Shown in pieces: positions 1 to 7,850 of a stretch of 64,000 nucleotides of DNA. Position 1 is the first letter of the stretch, and every line of letters begins with the position of its first letter. A program made the translations under genes and the position numbers. This stretch comes from Simiduia sp. 21SJ11W-1 (GTDB lineage Bacteria > Pseudomonadota > Gammaproteobacteria > Pseudomonadales > Cellvibrionaceae). The stretch covers positions 992,001 to 1,056,000 of the forward strand of contig NZ_CP090959.1 of NCBI RefSeq assembly GCF_024138675.1, in the 5' to 3' direction. The notes beneath the pieces are model-generated. The model saw nothing but the letters and a program-made list of their open reading frames with translations. It made no database searches and was not told the DNA's origin.

Positions 1-403
1 GCAGGGTGCCAGCGGCGATGACTGTGCCGTCATTGAGTGTAATTGCCTCAACCAGCGTAGTACCCGCCGCAAATTTCATGGCCTGAAAGCCTTCGTATGC
101 CATAGTGGCATGACCGGCGGTAAGCAGCAGCGCCCCAAAGATCACGGCCTTGCGCATGCCGAGATAGCGGTCGGCCAGCAGGCCACCGATCAGGGGTAGG
201 GCATATACCAAACCGGCATAAGCACCCAATACGTCATAACCGGCTGAGTCTGTAAACAGGTGGTATTTTGTGACATAAAGAAGTAACAGGTACTTCATGC
301 CGTAGAAGGAGAAGCGTTCCCACAGTTCTGTGGCAAAGCATACATAAAGCCCTTTCGGGTGACCCAGGAACTCCCCGGGCGCTGAAACAGTGGCAGTGGT
401 CAT
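1..403 (-). CDS. POT/PTR-family proton-dependent peptide transporter (N-terminal part)
   Basis: The reverse strand reads open from an ATG at 403 to the window edge and gives about 134 residues. An N-terminal stretch with HPKGLY, then ELWERFSFYGMKYLL, then GGLLADRYLGMRKAV, is the signature of the proton-dependent oligopeptide transporter branch of the major facilitator superfamily, including the ExxERF-type motif in the first helix. The family imports di- and tripeptides across the inner membrane using the proton gradient. The remainder of the protein lies outside the window. It is divergent from the TPR lipoprotein gene that begins near 524. Substrate cannot be told from this fragment. Confidence 0.85.
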   Translation of the reverse strand, partial: MTTATVSAPGEFLGHPKGLYVCFATELWERFSFYGMKYLLLLYVTKYHLFTDSAGYDVLGAYAGLVYALPLIGGLLADRYLGMRKAVIFGALLLTAGHATMAYEGFQAMKFAAGTTLVEAITLNDGTVIAAGTL

Positions 404-523
404 GCCTTATCCTCGTTATGGTTATTGCGAATGCAGTTTAGTGTGACGAATATCGTCAATTGGCCCTCAAAAAAAGAGGTGCGAGTGCAATTATCGACTC
501 CGTATTTAAGCTCGGATTTCAAC

Positions 524-1693
524 ATGCTTACTCAGAAGTTATTTATCTATTGTTTTATCCTTTTGCTCATGGGGTGCCAGCATAGTAATTTGGCAAATTT
601 CAGTCCTCGGTTAGAAAGACATACACTGCTTGAGGTTCAGCCAATTTTAGCTCATTACAATATTGCCAGGCCTCAATTCTATAGCTTGGAACTCAAGGAT
701 CCATTTGAAATAAGTGACGAGATGCGGCGCTTTGCGCAAAATCATGCGCCTAAAGATTCTTCCGTTCGCAGTCGCACTATCGCGTTAACTAAGGCCCTAT
801 TACTAGATGCTGGTGGCGGCCCGCTTCGCTACCAGTCTCAGTATACCTACACAGCGAAAGAGTCCTTTGAGAGTAGGGAAGCCAATTGCCTCAGCTTTTC
901 CATACTCTACGCGAAACTGGCCCAGTTACAGGGGTTGAAGGTGGATTTTAATGAAGTCGACGTTCCGCCTGCGTGGGATGAGTTACGGGATGGGAGCTGG
1001 GTTAGCTATAAACATGTTAATGTTATTGTAGAGCAGCCCTTTGAGCGGGATGTATTTGTTGACATCAATCTTGATGCGTTTTCTACAAGCTACCCTCAAA
1101 AGATAGTTGCTGATAGAGTGGTAAAGGCGCTTTTTTATGGAAATGTCGGCGTTGAAGCGATGCGAGAAAAGCATATGCTGAAATCCGCGAGATATCTCGT
1201 GGAGGCGATAAAACTCGCGCCAGAGGAAGCACATTTATGGGTAAATTTAGGGGCTTTATATAGTAAGCACCAGTTCTTTGACTATGCCGAGGCTTCTTAC
1301 TTGCATGCGCTAAAGATTGATAGTGCTGAAATGTCGGCGGCTAGCAATTTGGCTAGGTTACTAAGATCGGAAGGACGTGAGCATGCTACTTTTTTTGAAA
1401 ACATGGTTAGCTCTTACATTAACAGAAACCCATACTACAATTTTTATATGGCTAAGAGAGCCTTTGATTTGGCTAGATATGATGAGTCAATGAATTTGGT
1501 AAATCGTGCAATAAAAGAAGTAAAGGAAGCCAAGTTTTTTCATCTTAGAGCTAAAATACATGTAAAGATTGGAGATGGTGAGTTGGCTAAAATCGATATA
1601 ATCAATGCTGAAAAATATGCCACTCTGAGCGATAGAGATATTTATCAAAAGAAACTAGAAAAAATATCGAAGATTTATAAAGACTCTATGTGA
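524..1693 (+). CDS. TPR lipoprotein with transglutaminase-like domain
   Basis: The reading frame is open from 425, but the ATG at 524 is the better start because it gives a classic lipoprotein signal: a hydrophobic stretch ending in LLMGC, with the lipidated cysteine at residue 18 of 389. A transglutaminase/papain-like fold follows, with a possible triad Cys122 (REANCLSF), His164 (YKHVNV) and Asp180 (FVDINLD). The C-terminal half, from about residue 205, is a series of tetratricopeptide repeats. Such TPR-transglutaminase proteins are probably envelope peptidases or scaffolds; no specific function is known to me. It heads a plus-strand run with the sulfotransferase (10-base gap) and the hydroxylase-like gene. 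The DNA is visibly more AT-rich than the housekeeping part of the window. Confidence 0.7.
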   Translation: MLTQKLFIYCFILLLMGCQHSNLANFSPRLERHTLLEVQPILAHYNIARPQFYSLELKDPFEISDEMRRFAQNHAPKDSSVRSRTIALTKALLLDAGGGPLRYQSQYTYTAKESFESREANCLSFSILYAKLAQLQGLKVDFNEVDVPPAWDELRDGSWVSYKHVNVIVEQPFERDVFVDINLDAFSTSYPQKIVADRVVKALFYGNVGVEAMREKHMLKSARYLVEAIKLAPEEAHLWVNLGALYSKHQFFDYAEASYLHALKIDSAEMSAASNLARLLRSEGREHATFFENMVSSYINRNPYYNFYMAKRAFDLARYDESMNLVNRAIKEVKEAKFFHLRAKIHVKIGDGELAKIDIINAEKYATLSDRDIYQKKLEKISKIYKDSM

Positions 1694-1703
1694 TGGGTGA
1701 AAA

Positions 1704-3374
1704 GTGTTGGAAAGTGTAAATCTGAATTATGAAGAATATAGCTCGATTGTTGAAAGGAAAGATTTAGATGAGCTAAGTTCTTGGGTTAAGCGGCTTACTG
1801 AAGAAGGGTTCTCATATAGAGATGTAAGTGCGTTGTATCTTGATGCATGTCTTTTGTTGATGGATTCAAAGTATATGCATCAATATTTAGTTTCAATGGT
1901 TGGGAAAGATAAAACTCAGAGCAAATTATTTTGCTTATGGTATGCCAATCGATTGCTTGAATATGGTAGGAGTGAGTTTGTTGGGCGCTTTTTTTCAGCC
2001 TGTGAAAAGCTTTTCAACGATTGTGCAGTTATGGAATTCAATTGCGCATATTATGCTCATCAGGCAAGTAGATGGGTGGATGCAATCAAACTGTATGAGT
2101 CAGCGTTAAGCAACGGTTACGATAGTCCGGAGCAGGTGTATACTAATATTGGCAATTGTTTCAGAGAGTTAAGGCGTCCCGCGGAGGCAGAGGATGCTTA
2201 CACGGCAGCGATTAGGTGTAATTCTTCTTGGTGGCCTGCGTATTATAATTTAGCGCTCACGTATGAAGAAATGGGCAGAAAGAAGCAGGCTTACGATTTG
2301 TTTTTACAAATTCCAGACGATTGTGAACTTTATTGCCTTGCTATTGTTAGAGTTTCTTACATGGCTGACTCTGATTCTGAATGTAAAAAGTGCTTGTATA
2401 AAATCGATGGTTTGTTGGTTAATGGAAGTGTTAGCAAGTTCGATGAGGGCAGTCTTTTATATGCTAGGGCTTGGTTAAACGACAAGTTGAAAAATTTTTC
2501 CAGTGCTTTGCTATCTTTGCAGGGCGCTCAGGAAAAGAGTCGAAGTTATTCTGAAACGTCGGACTCTGTTAATAGTGTTGGCAGGTATTCGAAATTTTCA
2601 AGATTTTGTCGTGAAAGTGAAGTTTTAAAGAAGGTGGAAGTGGTTAGTGAGCAAGATATCTTGTTTGTTTGCGGTATGTACCGATCTGGTACTACTTTGC
2701 TTTCTCAAATTTTGTCCCAAAGTAATCAGGTCTTCTCAGCGGGTGAGTTAGGTTTGGTTAGTAGTGTTGATTTTGATGTTGACGAAATGTCCGCTGGCGT
2801 CGCTACGTTAAACGCCTGGGTTCATCGCTATCACTGTAGAGTAAATCAATTATATGGTGGTGATCGAAAATTTTTGGATAAGCAGCCTAATAGCATAGAC
2901 TTGGCCCCTATATTGGCCCGTGCTTTTCCAAATTCGAAATTCCTCTATTGCTTTAGGAATCCGTTGGATGTGTGTCTGTCAATTGTTTTTCAGCAGTTTG
3001 ATGACGCTATTTGGTATGCGCGTAGTATTGAGTCGATAAATGCATATATGAATATTCACTTTAAAAATGTTGTAGAGTCGAAAAAATTGATTGGATCGAA
3101 CAGGTTTAAGGTAGTGAGGTACGAAGATGTTGTAGGAAACTTTGAGGCTTCAGTGCGGAGTGTATGTAGTTTCGCTTCAATCGATTATAGTCAAAAGATG
3201 TCAGAGTTCTATAAGTCTAGCGTGTTGGCATCTACGGCGAGTGTTTGGCAAGTTAGGCGGCCGTTACACAAAGAATCCGTTGGAAGGTGGAAGAACTATG
3301 AAAGCCTTTTCTCTCCAAGCATGTTGAGTAGGTGGGAAGATTTTGATCTGGGTGGTTTAGAAAGTGAGCACTGA
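1704..3374 (+). CDS. TPR-domain sulfotransferase
   Basis: This 556-residue protein starts at GTG, preceded by a GGTGA-like ribosome site. The first 300 residues are TPR-like helical repeats, including a clear repeat around YTNIGNCFRELRRPAEAEDAY. The C-terminal part is a PAPS-dependent sulfotransferase: the 5'-phosphosulfate-binding loop YRSGTT is at residues 326-331, and the 3'-phosphate motif appears as RNPLDVCLS after the FLDKQPNS stretch. The family moves a sulfuryl group from PAPS to a hydroxyl; TPR fusions commonly suggest a protein or peptide substrate. No signal peptide, so probably cytoplasmic. It overlaps the next gene by 11 bases, implying translational coupling with the hydroxylase-like enzyme. 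Substrate unknown. Confidence 0.82.
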   Translation: MLESVNLNYEEYSSIVERKDLDELSSWVKRLTEEGFSYRDVSALYLDACLLLMDSKYMHQYLVSMVGKDKTQSKLFCLWYANRLLEYGRSEFVGRFFSACEKLFNDCAVMEFNCAYYAHQASRWVDAIKLYESALSNGYDSPEQVYTNIGNCFRELRRPAEAEDAYTAAIRCNSSWWPAYYNLALTYEEMGRKKQAYDLFLQIPDDCELYCLAIVRVSYMADSDSECKKCLYKIDGLLVNGSVSKFDEGSLLYARAWLNDKLKNFSSALLSLQGAQEKSRSYSETSDSVNSVGRYSKFSRFCRESEVLKKVEVVSEQDILFVCGMYRSGTTLLSQILSQSNQVFSAGELGLVSSVDFDVDEMSAGVATLNAWVHRYHCRVNQLYGGDRKFLDKQPNSIDLAPILARAFPNSKFLYCFRNPLDVCLSIVFQQFDDAIWYARSIESINAYMNIHFKNVVESKKLIGSNRFKVVRYEDVVGNFEASVRSVCSFASIDYSQKMSEFYKSSVLASTASVWQVRRPLHKESVGRWKNYESLFSPSMLSRWEDFDLGGLESEH

Positions 3375-4500
3375 TAGAATGTTGAATGCGCTTCGCCAGG
3401 GAGATGTAAAGGGAGCGGCTTCTATTGCAGATGAGGTTGGTGAGATTTCCTCAGTGGATGGAGAGTTAAATCGAGCAATGATTTACCGTGCCGCTGGAGA
3501 GATGCTCAAGGCGCTAAGATCGCTCGATAATGCATTAGCTTTGAATCCATACAGTTTTACTGCCTTGCTCTCTAAAGGGTATGTGCTTGAGTGCTTAGGT
3601 AAGAATAAAGACTCTGCAGAAGTCTATACCAATGCATTAATGGTCGCTCCGCCAATAGATACATTACCAAAGGGTATGCAGGAGGCCATCAAAAGCGCCG
3701 AACAGCTTGTGGCGCGTGTCAAGCAGGAAAAATATGAGTATATTAAAAGTCAGCTAGATGATGATCTGGGTTCTCTATCTGGGCTTGAGCGAAAACGTAT
3801 GCGTGAGTGTATGGAGCTCTATACCGGTCGGAAGAAGAGCTATCGTTCAGAGCCCGTTGATTTGCTGGTTCCCGGGCTTCCGGCCATCCAGTTCTTTGAG
3901 CGTAAGTATTTCCCTTGGCTTGAGGGGCTTGAGTCATGCACAGATGTCTTTCTTAATGAGTTGCAGTCATTGGTGGTTGGCGGTAAGGCCGGTTTTAATC
4001 CCTACATCAATTATGCAAAGGGTACGCCTGTAAATCAGTGGAAAGAGCTGGATGGTTCAAGAAAATGGTCTACATATTATTTGTGGCGAGATGGCGACGT
4101 TCAGGAGCGCGCTTCGAATGAGTGCCCAAAGAGCACTCAAATTTTGTCTGATATACCTATGGCACATCAACTTGGTCTTGCTCCAAACGCGGTATTTTCA
4201 GCCTTGGCGCCTGAGACAAAAATTCCACCGCATAATGGATCTACTAATGCAAGGCTCTTGGTTCATTTACCTTTGATAGTGCCGGAGTCTTGCGGTTTTA
4301 GAGTTGGAAATGAGGTGCGTAAATGGGAAGTAGGATCTGCATGGGTTTTTGATGATACTATTGAGCACGAAGCTTGGAACGATTCATCACTTGACCGATA
4401 TATTTTGATTTTTGATGTTTGGAATCCTTTACTTTCGGTTGAAGAGGTTGAGTTTGTTAGTAAGCTTATGAAGAGCTCTGATTCGTGGAGGGTTCTTTAG
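3364..4500 (+). CDS. TPR protein with aspartyl/asparaginyl beta-hydroxylase-like domain
   Basis: The 378-residue product starts at a GTG inside the end of the sulfotransferase gene. TPR-like repeats occupy about residues 1-120. The C-terminal domain (about 170-360) matches the aspartyl/asparaginyl beta-hydroxylase family (2-oxoglutarate and iron dependent): IPPHNGSTNARLLVHLPL carries the first likely iron ligand His290, FDDTIEHEAWN carries the second, His335, and Arg345 (DRYILIFDVW) is placed to bind 2-oxoglutarate. Family members hydroxylate aspartate or asparagine side chains in proteins or peptides. Coupling to a sulfotransferase suggests the two enzymes modify the same target in turn, which is inference. 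The convergent neighbour ends only 20 bases downstream, with no obvious terminator between. Confidence 0.8.
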   Translation: MSTDRMLNALRQGDVKGAASIADEVGEISSVDGELNRAMIYRAAGEMLKALRSLDNALALNPYSFTALLSKGYVLECLGKNKDSAEVYTNALMVAPPIDTLPKGMQEAIKSAEQLVARVKQEKYEYIKSQLDDDLGSLSGLERKRMRECMELYTGRKKSYRSEPVDLLVPGLPAIQFFERKYFPWLEGLESCTDVFLNELQSLVVGGKAGFNPYINYAKGTPVNQWKELDGSRKWSTYYLWRDGDVQERASNECPKSTQILSDIPMAHQLGLAPNAVFSALAPETKIPPHNGSTNARLLVHLPLIVPESCGFRVGNEVRKWEVGSAWVFDDTIEHEAWNDSSLDRYILIFDVWNPLLSVEEVEFVSKLMKSSDSWRVL

Positions 4501-4520
4501 GATTTCCCTTTGCATGTGGT

Positions 4521-6035
4521 TCATGATGGAAAATATTCAGACATCTTTTTCAAAAAGTCAGGCGCAGCCCTTTTCCATGAGTTTATTGATCGTTTGTGTG
4601 GTTTTTGGCGTATTTGTACGGCGCTTGCTGTTTTCGAAGGTGCTACTGATTCGGTGATACTTTGGTTTTCTTCGAGTTGACAAAAATTTTTTATTTTGGC
4701 TAGGTTTTTTTCTGGGTTGGACACATAGTCCTCATAGTTAATTGTAATAATATCGTCAGGAAAATTTTCTTTCCAAGTCCTCATGATGTCAAGATAGGCG
4801 AGCATGTATCTACCAAGCTCGTCAATGTTATAAGAGAAAAAATAACTTCTATTAAAATCGGTTTTAAAAATTGCATAGGCGGCGTCAAGCGGGTTTCTAT
4901 TGACGTGAATGATTTTTGCGTCTGGTATAGACATAAGTATATAGCCGCAATATAAAAAGTTGTAAGGTAGTTTGTCGATGGTGGTTTGGTTTCCTTTGGC
5001 GAAGGCGCGTGCATGATTTAGGTAGCTCTTTCCTAGTGTTAGGAAATTAATTGGCTCCGGCCTTTGGAATTGATTTTGTAGTTCGATGGGGAAGTCTGTA
5101 AATTCTCCGATGGACTCAGCTTGAAAGTTTTGAAGGATCGCATGTTCGATCAAGGTTGTGCCGGTTCTAGGAAGGCCTACAATGAATATGGGCTTTTCTC
5201 CGGTGTTCTCAAACCCCTTTCTCTGGGATTGATCAGACTTAAAATTGTAGACAAGTTTTTGCATGACATCCAGTTCGTGATTGATATCGTATTTCAGCGT
5301 GTCTCTTTTAATTCTGTTGGCCTTTGCATAGTTTTCCCATGCAGCTTCGTAATCATTTATGCATTCGTGCTCTTTGCCGAGCGAAAAGTAAATTGTAGAC
5401 AGTATGTCCGGCTTATCGGTCATTGACAGACTTCTATTGAGGTCTTCAATGTTATTTTCTAAGGGGGTTTGATTTTCAATCATGCTGCGTAATTTTATGG
5501 CTCCAGCATGGATTGGATCTATTTCTAAAATCCGTCTGCATGTCTCTCTTCCGTCCATCTGTTTGTTCAGGTAAAAGCATGTTAATGCATGTTGAAATAG
5601 CGCTTTTTCATTTCTAGGTAGATTGCTTATCGCCCAAGTTGTCGCCTTATGGGCTTCTTTGATGAGTCCACAATCTATTAATGTGTCAATAAAAATTAAT
5701 AGATGTATGTTTCCACCTATAAGCTTTGGTTGTATGTCTTTTAGCAGTAATTTTGCTTGGGTATAATTTCTAGTTAAATACAGCAGTTTAGCTTTTTTTA
5801 TTTTTATCTGAATCGAATTTTGTAGGTCAGTGGGTAGTGATGATAGGTGGCTGAGTGAAGAGTCAAAGTCCCCTGCCAGATAGGCGGTATCGGAAATGAA
5901 CAAAGTGGCTCTGGAGTTCGATGGTTGCGATTTTTCTAATGCTTTAGAAATGCGTTGGGCGCCACTTAGGTCACCTTTTGCAAGATTGTGGCGGCCAATG
6001 TTTATTAATTTATCTATATCGTAATTTTCTTTCAT
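4521..6035 (-). CDS. TPR-domain sulfotransferase (second copy)
   Basis: This is a 504-residue protein with N-terminal TPR-like repeats over about 250 residues and a sulfotransferase domain. The PAPS loop is LPRTGTTL, with PRTGTT at residues 289-294, followed by an IGEFTDFP stretch and the 3'-phosphate motif VNRNPLDAAYAI. It is more typical of the TPR-sulfotransferase family than the plus-strand copy, and the two differ clearly in sequence, so they are not a recent duplication. Its start overlaps the end of the upstream 2OG-Fe(II) oxygenase gene by 4 bases (ATGA type), so the pair is translationally coupled. No signal peptide. The acceptor is unknown. Confidence 0.85.
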   Translation of the reverse strand: MKENYDIDKLINIGRHNLAKGDLSGAQRISKALEKSQPSNSRATLFISDTAYLAGDFDSSLSHLSSLPTDLQNSIQIKIKKAKLLYLTRNYTQAKLLLKDIQPKLIGGNIHLLIFIDTLIDCGLIKEAHKATTWAISNLPRNEKALFQHALTCFYLNKQMDGRETCRRILEIDPIHAGAIKLRSMIENQTPLENNIEDLNRSLSMTDKPDILSTIYFSLGKEHECINDYEAAWENYAKANRIKRDTLKYDINHELDVMQKLVYNFKSDQSQRKGFENTGEKPIFIVGLPRTGTTLIEHAILQNFQAESIGEFTDFPIELQNQFQRPEPINFLTLGKSYLNHARAFAKGNQTTIDKLPYNFLYCGYILMSIPDAKIIHVNRNPLDAAYAIFKTDFNRSYFFSYNIDELGRYMLAYLDIMRTWKENFPDDIITINYEDYVSNPEKNLAKIKNFCQLEENQSITESVAPSKTASAVQIRQKPHKRSINSWKRAAPDFLKKMSEYFPS

Positions 6036-7765
6036 TTTGGAATTATATCAAAAGCTATAGCTATTCGTTCATCCGTTGATTCAAAGGGAATGGTTCCGTG
6101 CCACATGTATGACGGAAAAGTGATAAGTCTTCCCGGCTTCGGCCTGATGGTCCTTTGTGGCGGTAGATCAATGCCAAGTGGTTTGCCAAATTGGATGTGC
6201 CCAAAGGTTGAGGTGTCACTTATTTCGCTAGGTACTTTTAGATATAGTACAGCGCTCATCCAGCCTTGTGGGTGAATGTGGTTGGTATGAAAACCTTCAT
6301 TTCGGAGGATTATTGACCATGCCCCAGAAAATTCCAAGTCGCTTGCTTGCTTTATGCGACTTGCCGTCGACCAAAATGGGTGGCCTTCTACACTCGGGAA
6401 TTTTGAAATTGATTGGAAAATCAAATTTTTAAGATGCAGCTCTAGAGCATTTAAATCATCAGGATGGTTCTTGAAAAGGTGGCCATTTGATTGTGTGCCT
6501 CCCTTCACCGTTTGATCGTGAGGTGCACATTTTGTGTTGTGTATTTTTTTTATTGTTGATATATATTCATCAATTCCTTTTATTCTTGGTGTGCTAGCTT
6601 GCTCCTTAAAATCTATGATCGATATCATCTTCTCGTAGTCACAGAGCCATTTCGATTCTTGACTTTTGAGTAGCCTCCAGCAGGACTCCAAATAGCCAGT
6701 ACAAATAAAGTCGTTAGGGTATATGCGTAGAGCCGATTTAAAAATTTCTTCTGCCTCTTTGATATAGCCTGATTCTAAGAGCATTCTTCCGTACTCTTGG
6801 TGTAGCGATAGGTCCTTAGGGCGCTCAGCTATTAAATTATCTAATGCCTCTTTGTTTAGGTTATTTACTTTGTCTTCGTGAGCGCTTTGTATTTCCAGGA
6901 ATCTCAATTCAGGATTGGCGGAAACTAAGCTATTTCGGCCTCTCAATAACATGGCAGTCTTTGACCATGCTTTATCCCTAGCGTGGTGGCGTGCCAGAAG
7001 GGTTATAAGGGGGGTTGGGTCGGCTGATTTTGAAATTGCATTTTCTATTTTATTGTAGGGTTTTAATGATGTGCTATATTCAATTTGAATTTTTATCAGT
7101 AGCTTATGAAGCTCGATGTTATCTTTAAAAACATCTAGTCCCTTTGTTATCTCTGAAACAGCCTTATCAGGGTTGTTCAGATTGCAGTGGCAGTCGGCAA
7201 GATTTTTATAGCAGTTGATGTCTTTGATGCCCAGCGCTATTGCCTTTTCAAAGTTTTTAATTGCCTCTTTATAAAGATTTTGTTGGCGTTGAAGTTGAGC
7301 CATGGCATATGTTAGTTTTGGGTGACCCCCTGCTCTTAATAGCCCCAGCTCTATCGTTGACATTGCTTCGTCGTTCTCTCCGGCCATCTGCTGGCATGTT
7401 GCTTTGGTGATCCAGCTGATAGGGTCTCTTTCGTTTATACTAATTAACTCACTAGCTTTTATATTGGCTTCATCTATTAGGCCTAACTTCAAATATTGCT
7501 TTGCTAACTCGAGAGTAATCGAGGGATTTTTATTAAATTTTCCTTCTAGGTCAGTCAATAGGCTGAGTGCTTCTTTGTGCATGTTGCCCGCTGTAAGTAT
7601 TTGCGCCTTTAAAAGATTTGTGTATGGTTGATTTTTAGATTTACTAAGGATCTGCAAAAGTTCGCGTTCTCTGCCGGATCGGATCATGGTAATTGAAGCG
7701 TTGAGGGCGTCATTCATGGTGTTAGGGAGCCCGATCAATAGCTTTTCAATATTCATAATGTCCAT
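6032..7765 (-). CDS. TPR protein with C-terminal 2OG-Fe(II) oxygenase domain
   Basis: The 577-residue protein has many TPR repeats over the first 400 residues and a putative 2-oxoglutarate/iron oxygenase domain at the C terminus (about 400-577). Motifs are HIHPQGW (His496 and His498, followed by a SAVLYLKVP strand), GRLITFPSYMWH ending in His556, and DERIAIAF with Arg567 as the likely 2-oxoglutarate ligand. This is the family often annotated putative 2OG-Fe(II) oxygenase that sits beside TPR-sulfotransferases. It is a different hydroxylase family from the plus-strand partner. The ATG lies only 33 bases after the receptor's terminator, leaving little room for a separate promoter. A nearby in-frame ATG at 7756 is an alternative start. 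Confidence 0.82.
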   Translation of the reverse strand: MDIMNIEKLLIGLPNTMNDALNASITMIRSGRERELLQILSKSKNQPYTNLLKAQILTAGNMHKEALSLLTDLEGKFNKNPSITLELAKQYLKLGLIDEANIKASELISINERDPISWITKATCQQMAGENDEAMSTIELGLLRAGGHPKLTYAMAQLQRQQNLYKEAIKNFEKAIALGIKDINCYKNLADCHCNLNNPDKAVSEITKGLDVFKDNIELHKLLIKIQIEYSTSLKPYNKIENAISKSADPTPLITLLARHHARDKAWSKTAMLLRGRNSLVSANPELRFLEIQSAHEDKVNNLNKEALDNLIAERPKDLSLHQEYGRMLLESGYIKEAEEIFKSALRIYPNDFICTGYLESCWRLLKSQESKWLCDYEKMISIIDFKEQASTPRIKGIDEYISTIKKIHNTKCAPHDQTVKGGTQSNGHLFKNHPDDLNALELHLKNLIFQSISKFPSVEGHPFWSTASRIKQASDLEFSGAWSIILRNEGFHTNHIHPQGWMSAVLYLKVPSEISDTSTFGHIQFGKPLGIDLPPQRTIRPKPGRLITFPSYMWHGTIPFESTDERIAIAFDIIPK

Positions 7766-7798
7766 TGTGTTAAATCTAATTAATTTTTAGTGCTAACC

Positions 7799-7831
7799 AA
7801 AAAAAAGGGCCGACTTTTGTCGGCCCTTTTT
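7799..7831 (-). terminator. Rho-independent terminator downstream of TonB receptor
   Basis: A perfect 8-bp stem GGGCCGAC / GTCGGCCC (7807-7814 and 7819-7826) with a 4-base loop is flanked by eight T on the minus strand and five T on the plus strand. It lies about 20 bases after the receptor stop codon and just before the oxygenase start, so it separates the receptor from the oxygenase-sulfotransferase pair. It may act in both directions, or be leaky. Confidence 0.9.
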
Positions 7832-7850
7832 GTTGTTGGTTAGCGTTATC

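Noticed and set aside
4521-6035. Possible recent duplication of the two TPR-sulfotransferase genes
   Set aside because: The two proteins share only the general family motifs (YRSGTT versus PRTGTT loops) and differ in length and repeat content, so they are not a recent duplicate pair.
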